Assembly (NCBI RefSeq): GCF_003331145.1
Contig: NZ_QLVE01000031.1
Span: 1 to 59,903, forward strand
DNA length: 59,903 nt
Source: Exiguobacterium sp. TNDT2
Lineage (GTDB): Bacteria > Bacillota > Bacilli > Exiguobacteriales > Exiguobacteriaceae
Direction of reading: 5' to 3'
Below the pieces are notes generated by a model that saw nothing but the letters and a program-made list of their open reading frames with translations, was not told the DNA's origin and ran no database searches. The translations under genes were made by a program, and so were the position numbers. This document shows, in pieces, positions 40,812 to 49,140 of this stretch; the first letter of the stretch is position 1; each line of letters opens with the position of its first letter.

Positions 40812-40846
40812 AAAATGGTTTGCCGTCCGCGGCAAACCATTTTTTA
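40810..40846. terminator. Bidirectional terminator between LCP and nagR genes
   Basis: A perfect inverted repeat AAAAAATGGTTTGCC/GGCAAACCATTTTTT with A and T runs at its ends serves both convergent genes. Confidence 0.93.
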
Positions 40847-41572
40847 CGTTCGATCCATCGAGACAGTGAACGAGTAAGCGTCACCGCGGAACAAGGACCG
40901 GCTATATTCAAACATGTCCCCATTTTCGAGATACGTCCGTTGGTCGATCAAAAGGACAGGGGCGTTCGGAGAAATCGTCAACAGCTTCGCTTCCTCCGGT
41001 CCCGCACTCCGCGCCTCGAGCGTCTGGGTCGCGTTCTTTAATCGAAGGCCAGACTGTTCGGCATATTCATAGATGGAGCCGACGGCAACCGTCTCGGTCA
41101 GTTCTGGCAACAAGGAGACCGGGATATATGCCGTCTCGAGGGCGAGCACTTGGTCGTCGGCGAGACGCAGGCGCCGCATCTCATAGACGGGGGTATCGAG
41201 GGACACGTTCAACTTTTGAGCGATTTTCGCCGGGGCCGAAATCGTCTGGAACGATAACAGACGACTGAACGGTCGCATGCCCCGATGTTTGATTTCTTCC
41301 GAGAAACTCGTCAATCCGGACAAGGCCATCGTGATTTTCTTGTTGGCGACGAATGTCCCTCGTCCTTTTTGCCGGCTTAAATAACCGGCGTTGACCAAGT
41401 TCGTGATCGCTTGGCGGACCGTCATCCGACTGACATTATAGCGCTCGGAAAACTCCCGTTCGGATGGAATCGATTCTCCGGGTTGAAGCTCGCCGACATC
41501 TATTTGTTGCTTTAAATAGGCTTCGATTTGATAATAAATAGGTAGCGGTGATTGTTTATCAATCTGTAACAT
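40844..41572 (-). CDS. nagR: GntR/HutC family regulator, NagR type
   Basis: A 242-residue repressor. Residues 1-75 are a winged helix GntR domain (LPIYYQIEAYLKQQI, PSEREFSERYNVSRMTVRQAI, YLSRQKGRGTFV). Residues 90-235 are a UTRA effector domain like that of YvoA/NagR, which senses amino-sugar phosphates. Candidate operators lie in its own promoter and before nagA. The ATG at 41572 has AGGAG at eight bases. The nag genes lie 2 kb away, past the LCP gene, so the link rests on shared sites and fold. Confidence 0.85.
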   Translation of the reverse strand: MLQIDKQSPLPIYYQIEAYLKQQIDVGELQPGESIPSEREFSERYNVSRMTVRQAITNLVNAGYLSRQKGRGTFVANKKITMALSGLTSFSEEIKHRGMRPFSRLLSFQTISAPAKIAQKLNVSLDTPVYEMRRLRLADDQVLALETAYIPVSLLPELTETVAVGSIYEYAEQSGLRLKNATQTLEARSAGPEEAKLLTISPNAPVLLIDQRTYLENGDMFEYSRSLFRGDAYSFTVSMDRT

Positions 41573-41608
41573 GCATATCGCTCCTGACTTCGAAAGTAAG
41601 TGTTTCTT

Positions 41609-41637
41609 ATTATAGACCAAATTAGACTAGTTGTCTG
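41609..41637 (-). promoter_or_regulatory. nagR promoter with overlapping operator
   Basis: On the minus strand TATAAT (41609-41614) is preceded, at 17 bases, by a weak -35 CAGACA (41632-41637). The same stretch holds TATAGACCAA (41611-41620), shared with the nagA site, and the near-palindrome AGACTAGTTGTCT (41624-41636). Autoregulation is likely. Confidence 0.6.
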
Positions 41638-41668
41638 AACATATCCTACAGAAAAGGCGGCGACAGCA

Positions 41669-42829
41669 ATGAATTCATGGCAATTTGAAACGACGGTGAC
41701 CGAGACCCGTACCGATGCGCGCGGAACGTGGATCGCGCTTGAATCCACATTATTTTATGCAGAAGGCGGGGGACAACCACCGGATGCCGGGACACTCAAT
41801 GGAGAGCTCGTGCTCGACGTCCAGCGAATCGATGACGTCGTCTGGCACTTAGTCGAACAGGAACTCAAGCGTGGGACGCTCGTGACAGGCTTCGTCGATG
41901 AGGCGGTCCGTCGCGACCATTCGATTCAACATACGGCCCAGCACGTGTTGACGGCGTTATTAGAAGACGAGTATGGCATTCAGACGCTCAGTTTCGGGAT
42001 TGGACCGGAGGAATCATCACTCGAAATCGAGACAGACGTGTTCGATTGGAATCAAATCGAGTCGTTAGAACGGGACGTGCAACGTATCGTTTTTGAAAAT
42101 CGTCCTGTGTCCACATATGAACTGTCATCCGAAGAAGTCGAACACAATCGCTTGCGAAAAGCGACCGACCGTACCGGTACGATTCGGATTGTCGACATCG
42201 ACGACCTCGATTACAATGCGTGCGGCGGGACACATGTGGATTCAACGGGGCAACTCGGAATCGTCCACGTGACCTCGATGAAGAAAGTCCGCGGCAATGT
42301 CCGCTTGACGTATGTCGCCGGTCTCCGAGCCTTGACCGCGGTCCATTCGTCCCGCACCGCGCTACGGACGATCCATCAAACGTTGTCGACGACGAACGAA
42401 ACGGTCGCCGCCCGTGTCATCGAGGAACGGAATCTTCGTCTTGAGCGAGACAAGGAAGTAAAGGCGCTTGAGGCCCGGGTCGCAAAAGCGAAAGTCGCTG
42501 CCTTTTTGCAAGAAGACAATTACGTCATCACCCACATCGGCAAGACGGAAGCAGAGACGCTGACGACGACGATCGTCGAACGGATCGCCGCGACCGGACG
42601 AATCGCCGTCGGGGCGAACCATACGGGCCAAAAACTATGGCTCATGCACGACGGGACACACGACATCGCCATCGGTAAATTTTTAAAACGGACACTCGAC
42701 GACCTCGGCATCGGTCGAGGCGGCGGCAGCCACAAACAAGCCCAAGCCCGCTTCGAATCGGTCATTGACTTGGAACGAGCGACAGCGGAGATTGTGAAGC
42801 GGCTACAGGAAGGAATGGTCTCATGTTGA
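41669..42829 (+). CDS. Alanyl-tRNA editing protein AlaX, long form
   Basis: A 386-residue free-standing editing factor that hydrolyses mischarged Ser- or Gly-tRNA(Ala). The zinc site is built from HTAQH (residues 88-92) and CGGTH (185-189), as in the AlaRS editing domain. A short coiled coil (about 245-275) leads into a DHHA1 domain with GRIAVGANHTGQ and GIGRGGGSHKQAQ. The synthetase catalytic domain is missing. GAAAAGGCGG precedes the ATG. It overlaps the GNAT gene by seven bases. Confidence 0.9.
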   Translation: MNSWQFETTVTETRTDARGTWIALESTLFYAEGGGQPPDAGTLNGELVLDVQRIDDVVWHLVEQELKRGTLVTGFVDEAVRRDHSIQHTAQHVLTALLEDEYGIQTLSFGIGPEESSLEIETDVFDWNQIESLERDVQRIVFENRPVSTYELSSEEVEHNRLRKATDRTGTIRIVDIDDLDYNACGGTHVDSTGQLGIVHVTSMKKVRGNVRLTYVAGLRALTAVHSSRTALRTIHQTLSTTNETVAARVIEERNLRLERDKEVKALEARVAKAKVAAFLQEDNYVITHIGKTEAETLTTTIVERIAATGRIAVGANHTGQKLWLMHDGTHDIAIGKFLKRTLDDLGIGRGGGSHKQAQARFESVIDLERATAEIVKRLQEGMVSC

Positions 42830-43251
42830 AGATTGAACACGGGAACGACTCAAAATTGATTGAACAGGCCCGGTCTGTACGGGAAACGGTGTTTATTGGC
42901 GAACAAGGAATCGCGCCAGAACTTGAGTATGACGAACTCGATCCGGAGTGTATCCATTTTGTCGGAATGGTGGACGCTGAGCCTGTCACGACGGCACGTC
43001 TGCGCCCAATCGGTGACGGGGTCGGGAAAGTCGAACGGGTCGCCACACTTGCCACGAAAAGAGGAAACGGGTATGCGAAGGAAATTATGCTCGCCATCGA
43101 ATCCGTCGCCCGGGCAAGCGGGTTACACGAACTCAAACTTGGCGCCCAACTGACGGCGCTCCCGTTCTATGAACGACTCGGGTACGAGGCGTACGGCGAT
43201 GAATTTTTAGACGCGGATATCCCACATCGAATGATGCACAAGGCGTGGTGA
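42823..43251 (+). CDS. GNAT family acetyltransferase
   Basis: A 142-residue acyl-CoA transferase of the YjcF/ElaA-like group. VRETVFIGEQGIAPELEYDELD is the typical start of this subgroup. The acetyl-CoA site is near ATKRGNGYAKEIM, slightly divergent from RxxGxG/A, and LTALPFYERLGYEAYG gives the last strand. It begins inside the end of the alaX gene, so the two are co-translated. Substrate is unknown. Confidence 0.87.
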   Translation: MLKIEHGNDSKLIEQARSVRETVFIGEQGIAPELEYDELDPECIHFVGMVDAEPVTTARLRPIGDGVGKVERVATLATKRGNGYAKEIMLAIESVARASGLHELKLGAQLTALPFYERLGYEAYGDEFLDADIPHRMMHKAW

Positions 43252-43287
43252 CCATTGTTTGAAATTTTCCTTTTTTCTAAAAAAAGG

Positions 43288-43316
43288 TTGGCAAGCCGGG
43301 AAGCATTTGTTATAAC
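43288..43316 (+). promoter_or_regulatory. Promoter of the lysine/dap operon
   Basis: TTGGCA (43288-43293) and TATAAC (43311-43316) are separated by 17 bases, with the lysine riboswitch starting about 18 bases further on. Confidence 0.8.
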
Positions 43317-43333
43317 TAAAACTAACAACTGAC

Positions 43334-43504
43334 AGATAGAGGTTGCGAATGACATGAGTACGCTTGATCGACACGGACGCATTCCGGATCGAGCCGAAAG
43401 GGGAATTTCGCCGAAGTCGACGTTCGCATGCGTACGAACGAAGGCTGGGGTAGTCGTGAACAACGCCTACACTGCCATGGATGAAATGCCATGGAGCGCT
43501 ATCT
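43334..43504 (+). promoter_or_regulatory. Lysine riboswitch (L-box) before lysC
   Basis: The conserved blocks of the lysine aptamer appear in order: AGATAGAGGTTGCGA, GAGTA, CCGAAAGGGGAATTTCGCCGAAG, GGCTGGGG, CTACACTGCCATGG-type P5 arm and TGGAGCGCTATCT. P1 pairs AGATAG (43334-43339) with CTATCT (43499-43504). It should bind lysine and terminate the operon. Together with the promoter and terminators it accounts for the 372-base gap before lysC. Confidence 0.94.
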
Positions 43505-43508
43505 ACGG

Positions 43509-43529
43509 AACGATTCTTTAATCGTTTTT
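43509..43529 (+). terminator. Small hairpin after the lysine aptamer
   Basis: AACGATT pairs with AATCGTT around CTTT and runs into TTT. It is weaker than the main terminator at 43543 and could be an auxiliary stop or part of the switching helix. Confidence 0.4.
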
Positions 43530-43542
43530 CAACTGCGCGTAA

Positions 43543-43591
43543 AAGCGGCAGACCGTAGGGAGAGTGCTTCCTACCGGTCTGCCGCTTTTTC
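43543..43591 (+). terminator. Riboswitch-controlled terminator of the lysine operon
   Basis: AGCGGCAGACCGTAGG pairs with CCTACCGGTCTGCCGCT (one bulge), followed by TTTTTC. An antiterminator pairs CTACGG (43503-43508), which overlaps the 3' arm of P1, with CCGTAG (43553-43558) in the terminator stem. Lysine binding frees the terminator. Confidence 0.9.
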
Positions 43592-43623
43592 TGTTGGTGG
43601 ACATCATGAAAGTGGGGAACCTG

Positions 43624-44823
43624 ATGACAACCGTATTGAAATTCGGAGGCAGCTCCGTTGCCACGATTGAACAAATCCAGGCCATTTCTGAATATTTACA
43701 GACTCGGGCCGCGGCCGGCGAGAAACTCGTCGTCGTCGTCTCCGCGATGGGGAAAACGACCGACTCACTCTTGTCGCTCGCCAAACAAATCACGGAACGC
43801 CCGATGATCCGTGAACTCGACCGCTTGCTCGCGGTCGGTGAAGAGCAGACGATCAGCCTGCTCAGCATCGCCTTGAACTCTCGGGGCGTCGCCGCCATCT
43901 CGCTCACCGGCCAACAAGCCGGAATCGACACGATGGGCATTCACACGAAAAGTAAAATCAAAGCGATTCGAAAAGAAGTGCTCGAAGAAAAACTTCGGAC
44001 GTATGACGTCGTCATCGTCGCCGGCTTCCAAGGCGTCAACGAGTTCGGTGATGTAACGACGCTCGGACGAGGCGGGTCAGATACGACCGCTGTCGCCTTA
44101 GCCGCCGTCCTCAGCAAACGCTGTGAGATTTACACAGACGTCGCCGGTGTCTATACGGCTGACCCGCGCATCCATCCGACGGCCCGCCGATTAGATACCG
44201 TCTCGTATGACGAGATGATGGAGATGAGCGCGCTCGGGTCGAAAGTGATGGAGATGCGTAGCGTAGAGCTCGCGAAAAAATTTGATGTGAACATCTTTGT
44301 AGGAAAGACGCTTGCGAGCGAAGGAGGAACATGGATTATGGATATGACACAGGCGATGGAACAAAAAGCGGTGACGAGCGTGAGCGTCGTGAAGAACGTG
44401 CTCAGCGTCTCAATCAAACATATTCCACATTCGGTGGCAGGAGTTGCCGACATTTTCGAGAAGTTGTCACAGCGTCATGTCAATATCGATATGATCAGTC
44501 AGACGGCGTTCGACGGAGAAGTGTTCTTATCGTTCACGTGTCCGCTCGATGAAGAGGCGTTCCTTGAAGAAGCGCTCGCGGAATTGACCGAGACGTTCCC
44601 GCAAATCAAAATCGACCGTCATACCAAGCATGCGAAAATCTCGGTCGTCGGTATCGGGATGCGCGACGCGACGGGCGTCGCCGCCGAGCTGTTCGCCACG
44701 TTCCGTGAAAGCGGAATCCCGTTTTATCAAGTCACGACATCTGAGATTAGCATCTCGTATACGATTAACGAACAAGACGTCGAAGCAGCCGTCGCGGCCA
44801 TCGCGACACGCTTCAAGTTATAA
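43624..44823 (+). CDS. lysC: Aspartate kinase, lysine-operon type
   Basis: A 399-residue enzyme phosphorylating aspartate, the first step toward lysine, diaminopimelate, threonine and methionine. The catalytic part starts TVLKFGGSSVA and has VVVVSAMGKTTD, ATGEQ-like AVGEEQTISLL and TTLGRGGSDTTAVALAA. Two ACT domains follow from about residue 260. It matches B. subtilis AKII (LysC). The ATG at 43624 starts the protein just before KFGG; an ATG at 43606 is possible. An internal start is listed separately. Confidence 0.94.
   Translation: MTTVLKFGGSSVATIEQIQAISEYLQTRAAAGEKLVVVVSAMGKTTDSLLSLAKQITERPMIRELDRLLAVGEEQTISLLSIALNSRGVAAISLTGQQAGIDTMGIHTKSKIKAIRKEVLEEKLRTYDVVIVAGFQGVNEFGDVTTLGRGGSDTTAVALAAVLSKRCEIYTDVAGVYTADPRIHPTARRLDTVSYDEMMEMSALGSKVMEMRSVELAKKFDVNIFVGKTLASEGGTWIMDMTQAMEQKAVTSVSVVKNVLSVSIKHIPHSVAGVADIFEKLSQRHVNIDMISQTAFDGEVFLSFTCPLDEEAFLEEALAELTETFPQIKIDRHTKHAKISVVGIGMRDATGVAAELFATFRESGIPFYQVTTSEISISYTINEQDVEAAVAAIATRFKL
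44338..44823 (+). CDS. Internal start: aspartate kinase beta subunit
   Basis: Inside lysC a perfect ribosome site AAGGAGG (44321-44327) stands ten bases before an in-frame ATG at 44338 (MDMTQAMEQ). Translation from there gives 161 residues covering only the two ACT domains. B. subtilis lysC is known to make a separate beta subunit from an in-frame internal start at the same place, giving an alpha2-beta2 enzyme. The sequence supports the same arrangement here. Confidence 0.7.
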   Translation: MDMTQAMEQKAVTSVSVVKNVLSVSIKHIPHSVAGVADIFEKLSQRHVNIDMISQTAFDGEVFLSFTCPLDEEAFLEEALAELTETFPQIKIDRHTKHAKISVVGIGMRDATGVAAELFATFRESGIPFYQVTTSEISISYTINEQDVEAAVAAIATRFKL

Positions 44824-44835
44824 GGAGGACGCCAC

Positions 44836-45831
44836 ATGTATAACGTAGCCGTCGTCGGTGCGACCGGTGCCGTCGGCCAAAAGATGATTGACGTATTGAC
44901 CGAGTATGAATTTCCAATCAACGAATTGATGCTGTACGCATCGGCCCGTTCAGCCGGGAAGACCGTGAACGTGAACGGCAAGGACGTCGTCATCCGGGAA
45001 CTATCAGATGCGATTTATGCCGATCCGATCGATATCGCGCTCTTCTCAGCCGGTGGGAGCATCAGTGAACAATATGCGCCTCGCCTGAGCGAACAAGGTG
45101 TCATCGTCATCGACAACTCGAGTGCATTCCGGATGCAGGCGGACATCCCGCTCATCGTACCGGAAGTGAACCGTGTCGAACTGAGCCCGGACAAGACGCT
45201 CATCGCCAACCCGAACTGTTCGACGATTCAATCGGTCGTCGCGCTCGCACCACTCGCAGAAGTATACGGATTGACGCGTGTTGCCTATACGTCGTATCAA
45301 GCCGTCTCCGGCTCGGGCCAAAAAGGGATTGAGGACTTGGAACGCGGAGCACGAGGCGAAGAGCCGAAGAACTATCCGTATCCGATTTTCGATAACGTCT
45401 TGCCACACATTGATGTGTTCTTAGAGAACGGTTATACGAAAGAAGAACAGAAAATGATTGAAGAGACACGGAAGATTTTAAACGCACCGAACCTCGGTGT
45501 CACCGCGACTTGTGTCCGTGTCCCGGTCCGCAACAGCCACGCCGTCTCGATCACGGTCACGCTCGACCGCGAAGCGACGCTTGCTGAAGTGAAAGCTGTG
45601 CTCGCGGACGCACCGGGTGTCGTCTTGATGGACAATCCGGGCGAACTCGTCTATCCGACACCGCTCGATGCGAACGGGACAGACGACGTGTACGTCGGTC
45701 GTGTCCGTGTCGATGAGTCACAGCCGAACACGTTCCATCTCTGGTGCGTCGCTGATAACGTTCGAAAAGGCGCGGCAGCGAACGCCATCCAAATCGCCCA
45801 ATGCATGATTGGGCAGACCGCTACGAAATAA
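44836..45831 (+). CDS. asd: Aspartate-semialdehyde dehydrogenase
   Basis: A 331-residue NADPH enzyme reducing aspartyl phosphate to the semialdehyde. It has the VGATGAVGQKM cofactor motif at the N terminus, the catalytic Cys in ANPNCSTIQ (near residue 129), and a conserved VAYTSYQAVSGSGQKG stretch. Length is normal. TAAGGAGG lies before the ATG. It takes over directly from LysC and feeds DapA. Confidence 0.95.
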   Translation: MYNVAVVGATGAVGQKMIDVLTEYEFPINELMLYASARSAGKTVNVNGKDVVIRELSDAIYADPIDIALFSAGGSISEQYAPRLSEQGVIVIDNSSAFRMQADIPLIVPEVNRVELSPDKTLIANPNCSTIQSVVALAPLAEVYGLTRVAYTSYQAVSGSGQKGIEDLERGARGEEPKNYPYPIFDNVLPHIDVFLENGYTKEEQKMIEETRKILNAPNLGVTATCVRVPVRNSHAVSITVTLDREATLAEVKAVLADAPGVVLMDNPGELVYPTPLDANGTDDVYVGRVRVDESQPNTFHLWCVADNVRKGAAANAIQIAQCMIGQTATK

Positions 45832-45843
45832 GGGGGAGATTAT

Positions 45844-46725
45844 ATGTTCACAGGAGTCGCAACCGCACTCGCTACACCGTTTCAAGCAGACGGTCAGCTA
45901 CATCTCACAGCGTGGGAAGCGTTGATTGAAGATCAAATCAAAGAAGGTGTCAGCGGTCTCGTCATCGGGGGAACGACCGGTGAAGGGATGACCATCACGG
46001 ACAATGAGTTCGAGACGCTTCTCGTCAAAGCGATTGAAGTCGCTGCCGGTCGCGCCGTCATCATCGCCGGGACCGGGTCGAACAACACGGCGCTCAGCAT
46101 TCAAAAGACGAAACGGGCCGCCGAACTCGGAGCCGAGATGGCGATGGTCGTCACGCCTTATTACAATAAGTCGACGCAAGCGGGTCTGATCGCCCACTTC
46201 ACAGCAATCGCCGATGCGTCACCGATTCCGCTCATGCTCTACAACGTACCGTCACGGACAGGCGTCGCCCTTGATCCGGCAACGGTCGGGGAACTCGCCG
46301 ATCACCCACGCATCGCTGCGCTCAAGGAAGCGAGCGGGGATATCTCGGTGATGGCTCAAATGATGGCGCACGTGCCGGAAGGGTTCCCGGTCTATTGCGG
46401 GAATGACGATCAAATCCTTCCTTATATGGCTTGGGGTGCGCAAGGTGTCGTCTCGGTGCTCTCGAACGTCTATCCGGGTGCGACGGTCGCCTTGGCCGAC
46501 GCGCTCCTCGCCGGAGACTTGGAGACGGCACGCACACGGCAGCTCCGATTGCTGCCGGTCATCGACGAATTGTTCGCGGAAGTGAACCCGATTCCGGTCA
46601 AAGCGGCATTAAATGCCCGCGGCTTCGAGTTCGGTGCACCACGTCTCCCGCTCGTCCCGATGAGCGCGACGGCTGAGGCCCGCTTGTTGTCGGCAATGGA
46701 GCAGTTCAATGAGGTGAGACAGTGA
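45844..46725 (+). CDS. dapA: 4-hydroxy-tetrahydrodipicolinate synthase
   Basis: A 293-residue TIM-barrel aldolase that condenses pyruvate with aspartate semialdehyde. GGTTGEGMT (near residue 41) and the Schiff-base lysine in IAALKEASGD (near residue 161) are visible, as is the Tyr in LYNVPSRTG. AAGGGGGAG precedes the ATG. The TGA overlaps the dapB GTG. Confidence 0.95.
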   Translation: MFTGVATALATPFQADGQLHLTAWEALIEDQIKEGVSGLVIGGTTGEGMTITDNEFETLLVKAIEVAAGRAVIIAGTGSNNTALSIQKTKRAAELGAEMAMVVTPYYNKSTQAGLIAHFTAIADASPIPLMLYNVPSRTGVALDPATVGELADHPRIAALKEASGDISVMAQMMAHVPEGFPVYCGNDDQILPYMAWGAQGVVSVLSNVYPGATVALADALLAGDLETARTRQLRLLPVIDELFAEVNPIPVKAALNARGFEFGAPRLPLVPMSATAEARLLSAMEQFNEVRQ

Positions 46726-47471
46726 ACTTACTCATTCATGGATACGGCGCGATGGGACAAATCGTCGAAGAAGTCGCCCGGACCCAAAACTTGAACGTTG
46801 CGGCCATCGTCTCGCCGGCCGGAGGGGAGCATCCCGTCTCGCTTCAGGACGTCGAGGCCGAGGTCGATGTCGTCATCGACTTCTCGAACCCGGCGTTGTT
46901 GGATGACGTGCTCGCGTTCGGGAAAGCCAAACAAATCCCGCTCGTCATCGCGACGACGGGCTTCTCAGAAGCAGAACTTGCTAAAATTGAAGTAGCGTCT
47001 CAGGAGATCCCGATTTTCCAGTCGTACAATACGTCTTACGGGATTGCTCTCTTGAAACAACTGCTCGACCAACTCGTTCCGCTCACGCTCGGCTATGATA
47101 TCGAAGTGATTGAGGCGCACCACCGTAAGAAAGTCGACGCACCGAGCGGGACGGCAGAACTGCTCGCCCGCGCTATCGAAGCCAAGCGCGACGTGACTCC
47201 GGTATATGACCGGACACCGCGCCGGGAAGCGCGTGCAGCCGATGAACTCGGCATGCATTCGGTACGCGGAGGGACGATTTTTGGAGAACATACCGTCCTT
47301 TTTGCCGGAGACGACGAAATGCTTGAGTTGAAACACACGGCCCTGTCCAAACGCGTCTTCGCGAACGGGGCACTCGCTGCGGCGGCGACGATTCTTGACC
47401 GCCCGGCCGGATTATACAATTTAACGAACCTATACGAGGAGGCCACTCATGTTACTCACAAACGCTTATGA
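46722..47471 (+). CDS. dapB: 4-hydroxy-tetrahydrodipicolinate reductase
   Basis: A 249-residue NAD(P)H reductase. The N-terminal [13 protein letters not shown] dinucleotide motif, [10 protein letters not shown] and the signature [15 protein letters not shown] (near residue 129) are diagnostic. It starts with GTG overlapping the dapA stop. Its end overlaps the start of dapH by 23 bases, which suggests coupled translation along the operon. Confidence 0.94.
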   Translation: MNLLIHGYGAMGQIVEEVARTQNLNVAAIVSPAGGEHPVSLQDVEAEVDVVIDFSNPALLDDVLAFGKAKQIPLVIATTGFSEAELAKIEVASQEIPIFQSYNTSYGIALLKQLLDQLVPLTLGYDIEVIEAHHRKKVDAPSGTAELLARAIEAKRDVTPVYDRTPRREARAADELGMHSVRGGTIFGEHTVLFAGDDEMLELKHTALSKRVFANGALAAAATILDRPAGLYNLTNLYEEATHVTHKRL

Positions 47472-48156
47472 AATTGCACAATACATTAAAGATGCCAAGA
47501 AAGAAACGCCAGTCAAATTGTACGTCAACGGTCAATTGGCCGGTCTGACGATCGAAGATGCCAAAGCTTTTGGAACGGACGAGTCGAAACTGTTCCTCAC
47601 GACGGCTGAACGTGCGGCTGCTTTCCTAGAAACGAACGCTGCCGTCATTACGGACACACACCTCGAGTACGACCGCCGCAACAGCGCCGTACCGATGCTC
47701 GATACGACGCAGTTGAACGCCCGCATCGAGCCAGGTTCGTTCATTCGCGACCACGTTCAAATCGGGAACAACGTCGTCGTCATGATGGGTGCTGTCATCA
47801 ATATCGGTGCCGTCATCGGTGACGGGTCGATGGTCGATATGAACGCGGTCATCGGTGCCCGCGGGACGCTCGGGAAAAACGTCCACCTTGGCGCCGGCGC
47901 TGTCGTAGCGGGTGTCCTTGAGCCACCTTCAAAAGACCCGGTCATCATCGAAGATGGTGTCATGGTCGGTGCGAACGCCGTCATCTTGGAAGGCGTCCGC
48001 ATCGGTGAAAATGCCGTCGTCGCAGCAGGTAGTGTCGTCACACAAGACGTACCGCCAGGCGTCGTCGTCGCCGGCACACCAGCCCGCGTCATTAAGCAAA
48101 AAGATGAAAAAACCGCAGAGAAAACACAACTTGTTGATGACTTACGCTCCCTGTAA
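47449..48156 (+). CDS. dapH: Tetrahydrodipicolinate N-acetyltransferase
   Basis: A 235-residue left-handed beta-helix acetyltransferase of the DapH type used in the acetyl branch of diaminopimelate synthesis. The N-terminal cap contains [17 protein letters not shown]. Hexapeptide repeats (I/V-G-x-x rows such as [20 protein letters not shown]) run from about residue 90 to 215. The final [12 protein letters not shown] is characteristic. TACGAGGAGG precedes the ATG. The next enzymes of the branch, an aminotransferase and a deacetylase, are not recognised beside it. Confidence 0.93.
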   Translation: MLLTNAYEIAQYIKDAKKETPVKLYVNGQLAGLTIEDAKAFGTDESKLFLTTAERAAAFLETNAAVITDTHLEYDRRNSAVPMLDTTQLNARIEPGSFIRDHVQIGNNVVVMMGAVINIGAVIGDGSMVDMNAVIGARGTLGKNVHLGAGAVVAGVLEPPSKDPVIIEDGVMVGANAVILEGVRIGENAVVAAGSVVTQDVPPGVVVAGTPARVIKQKDEKTAEKTQLVDDLRSL

Positions 48157-48164
48157 CGTATAAT
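48134..48164 (+). promoter_or_regulatory. Possible internal promoter before the aminotransferase
   Basis: A perfect TATAAT at 48159-48164 is preceded by TTGATG (48134-48139) at 19 bases. The spacing is long, so activity is uncertain. It would allow expression of the last three genes apart from lysine control. Confidence 0.35.
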
Positions 48165-48201
48165 AGACAGAAAATATCAAAATGAATGGGAGAGTTGAAC
48201 A

Positions 48202-49128
48202 ATGGAACAGTATGGACAATGGATGTGGCAAGACGGGGCTTGGATCGAGCCGAGTGACGCGAACACGAGTATTATGACGCACGCGATTCACTACGGTAGC
48301 GGGTTCTTTGAAGGGATTCGGGCATACCACACAGAGGAAGGCCCGGCCATCTTCCGACTCCGTGAACACTTGGAGCGACTCGTTCGTTCGTGTGCATACT
48401 ATCACGTCGACTTGCCGTACACGGTCGATGAGCTCGAACAAGCGACAATCGAATTGATTGAACGCAACGGCTTCGAGGCTTGTTACATCCGTCCATTCGT
48501 TTTCCTCGGCACACCTTGGCAGGCACTCATGCCGACGCAGGAAACGAAAGTACACGTCGCCATCTCATGCTGGCCGCTCGGTGAATATTTCAGCAAGACG
48601 GTCGGAATCCGCGCGAAAGTCGCCTCGTATCGTCGCGTCTCTTCGACGATGATGCCGATGCAAGCGAAAGCGGCGGCGAACTATATGAACTCGCAACTCC
48701 TTAAAGGAGAAGCGGTGCGCGACGGGTATGACGAAGCAATCGCCCTCGACATGAACGGAAACGTCAGCGAGGCGAGCGTCGCCAACATCTTCCTCGTCAA
48801 AGGAAACAACATTTTCACACCGTCACTCGACTGCTCGGTGCTCGACGGTATCACGCGTCAAACGGTAATCGAACTCGCCCGCGAGGAAGGGTTCGAGGTC
48901 ATCGAACGTCACATCGGACGTGACGAACTATATGTCGCAGATGAAATCTTCTTAACGGGGACGGCGGCTGAAGTGACGAGCGTCATCGAAATCGACAACA
49001 TCTCGATCGGCGGCGGCGTCCAAACGGTCGCAACGAACATGCTCGCGCGTTACCGTGAGGCTGTGACGGGTCAAATTCCGACACACCGCGATTGGATCAC
49101 GTTCGTCAAAGCGGGAGTTAAAGAATAA
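48202..49128 (+). CDS. ilvE: Class IV aminotransferase (IlvE-like)
   Basis: A 308-residue PLP enzyme of fold type IV. HAIHYGSGFFEGIRAY near the N terminus, the PLP lysine in MQAKAAANYMNSQ (near residue 158), EASVANIFLV and FLTGTAAEVTSV are the branched-chain aminotransferase signatures. It normally makes Leu, Ile and Val, linking to pantothenate and peptidoglycan supply. Here it lies between dapH and alr, where Staphylococcus carries an M20 deacetylase. It may serve a transamination in this pathway, but that is inference. GGGAGAG precedes the ATG. Confidence 0.9.
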   Translation: MEQYGQWMWQDGAWIEPSDANTSIMTHAIHYGSGFFEGIRAYHTEEGPAIFRLREHLERLVRSCAYYHVDLPYTVDELEQATIELIERNGFEACYIRPFVFLGTPWQALMPTQETKVHVAISCWPLGEYFSKTVGIRAKVASYRRVSSTMMPMQAKAAANYMNSQLLKGEAVRDGYDEAIALDMNGNVSEASVANIFLVKGNNIFTPSLDCSVLDGITRQTVIELAREEGFEVIERHIGRDELYVADEIFLTGTAAEVTSVIEIDNISIGGGVQTVATNMLARYREAVTGQIPTHRDWITFVKAGVKE

Positions 49129-49140
49129 AGGAGTTTTTGT

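Noticed and set aside
43269-43287. CCTTTTTT/AAAAAAGG inverted repeat after the GNAT gene as a terminator
   Set aside because: The stem is almost all A-T and has no T run after it on the plus strand; it borders the lysine promoter instead.
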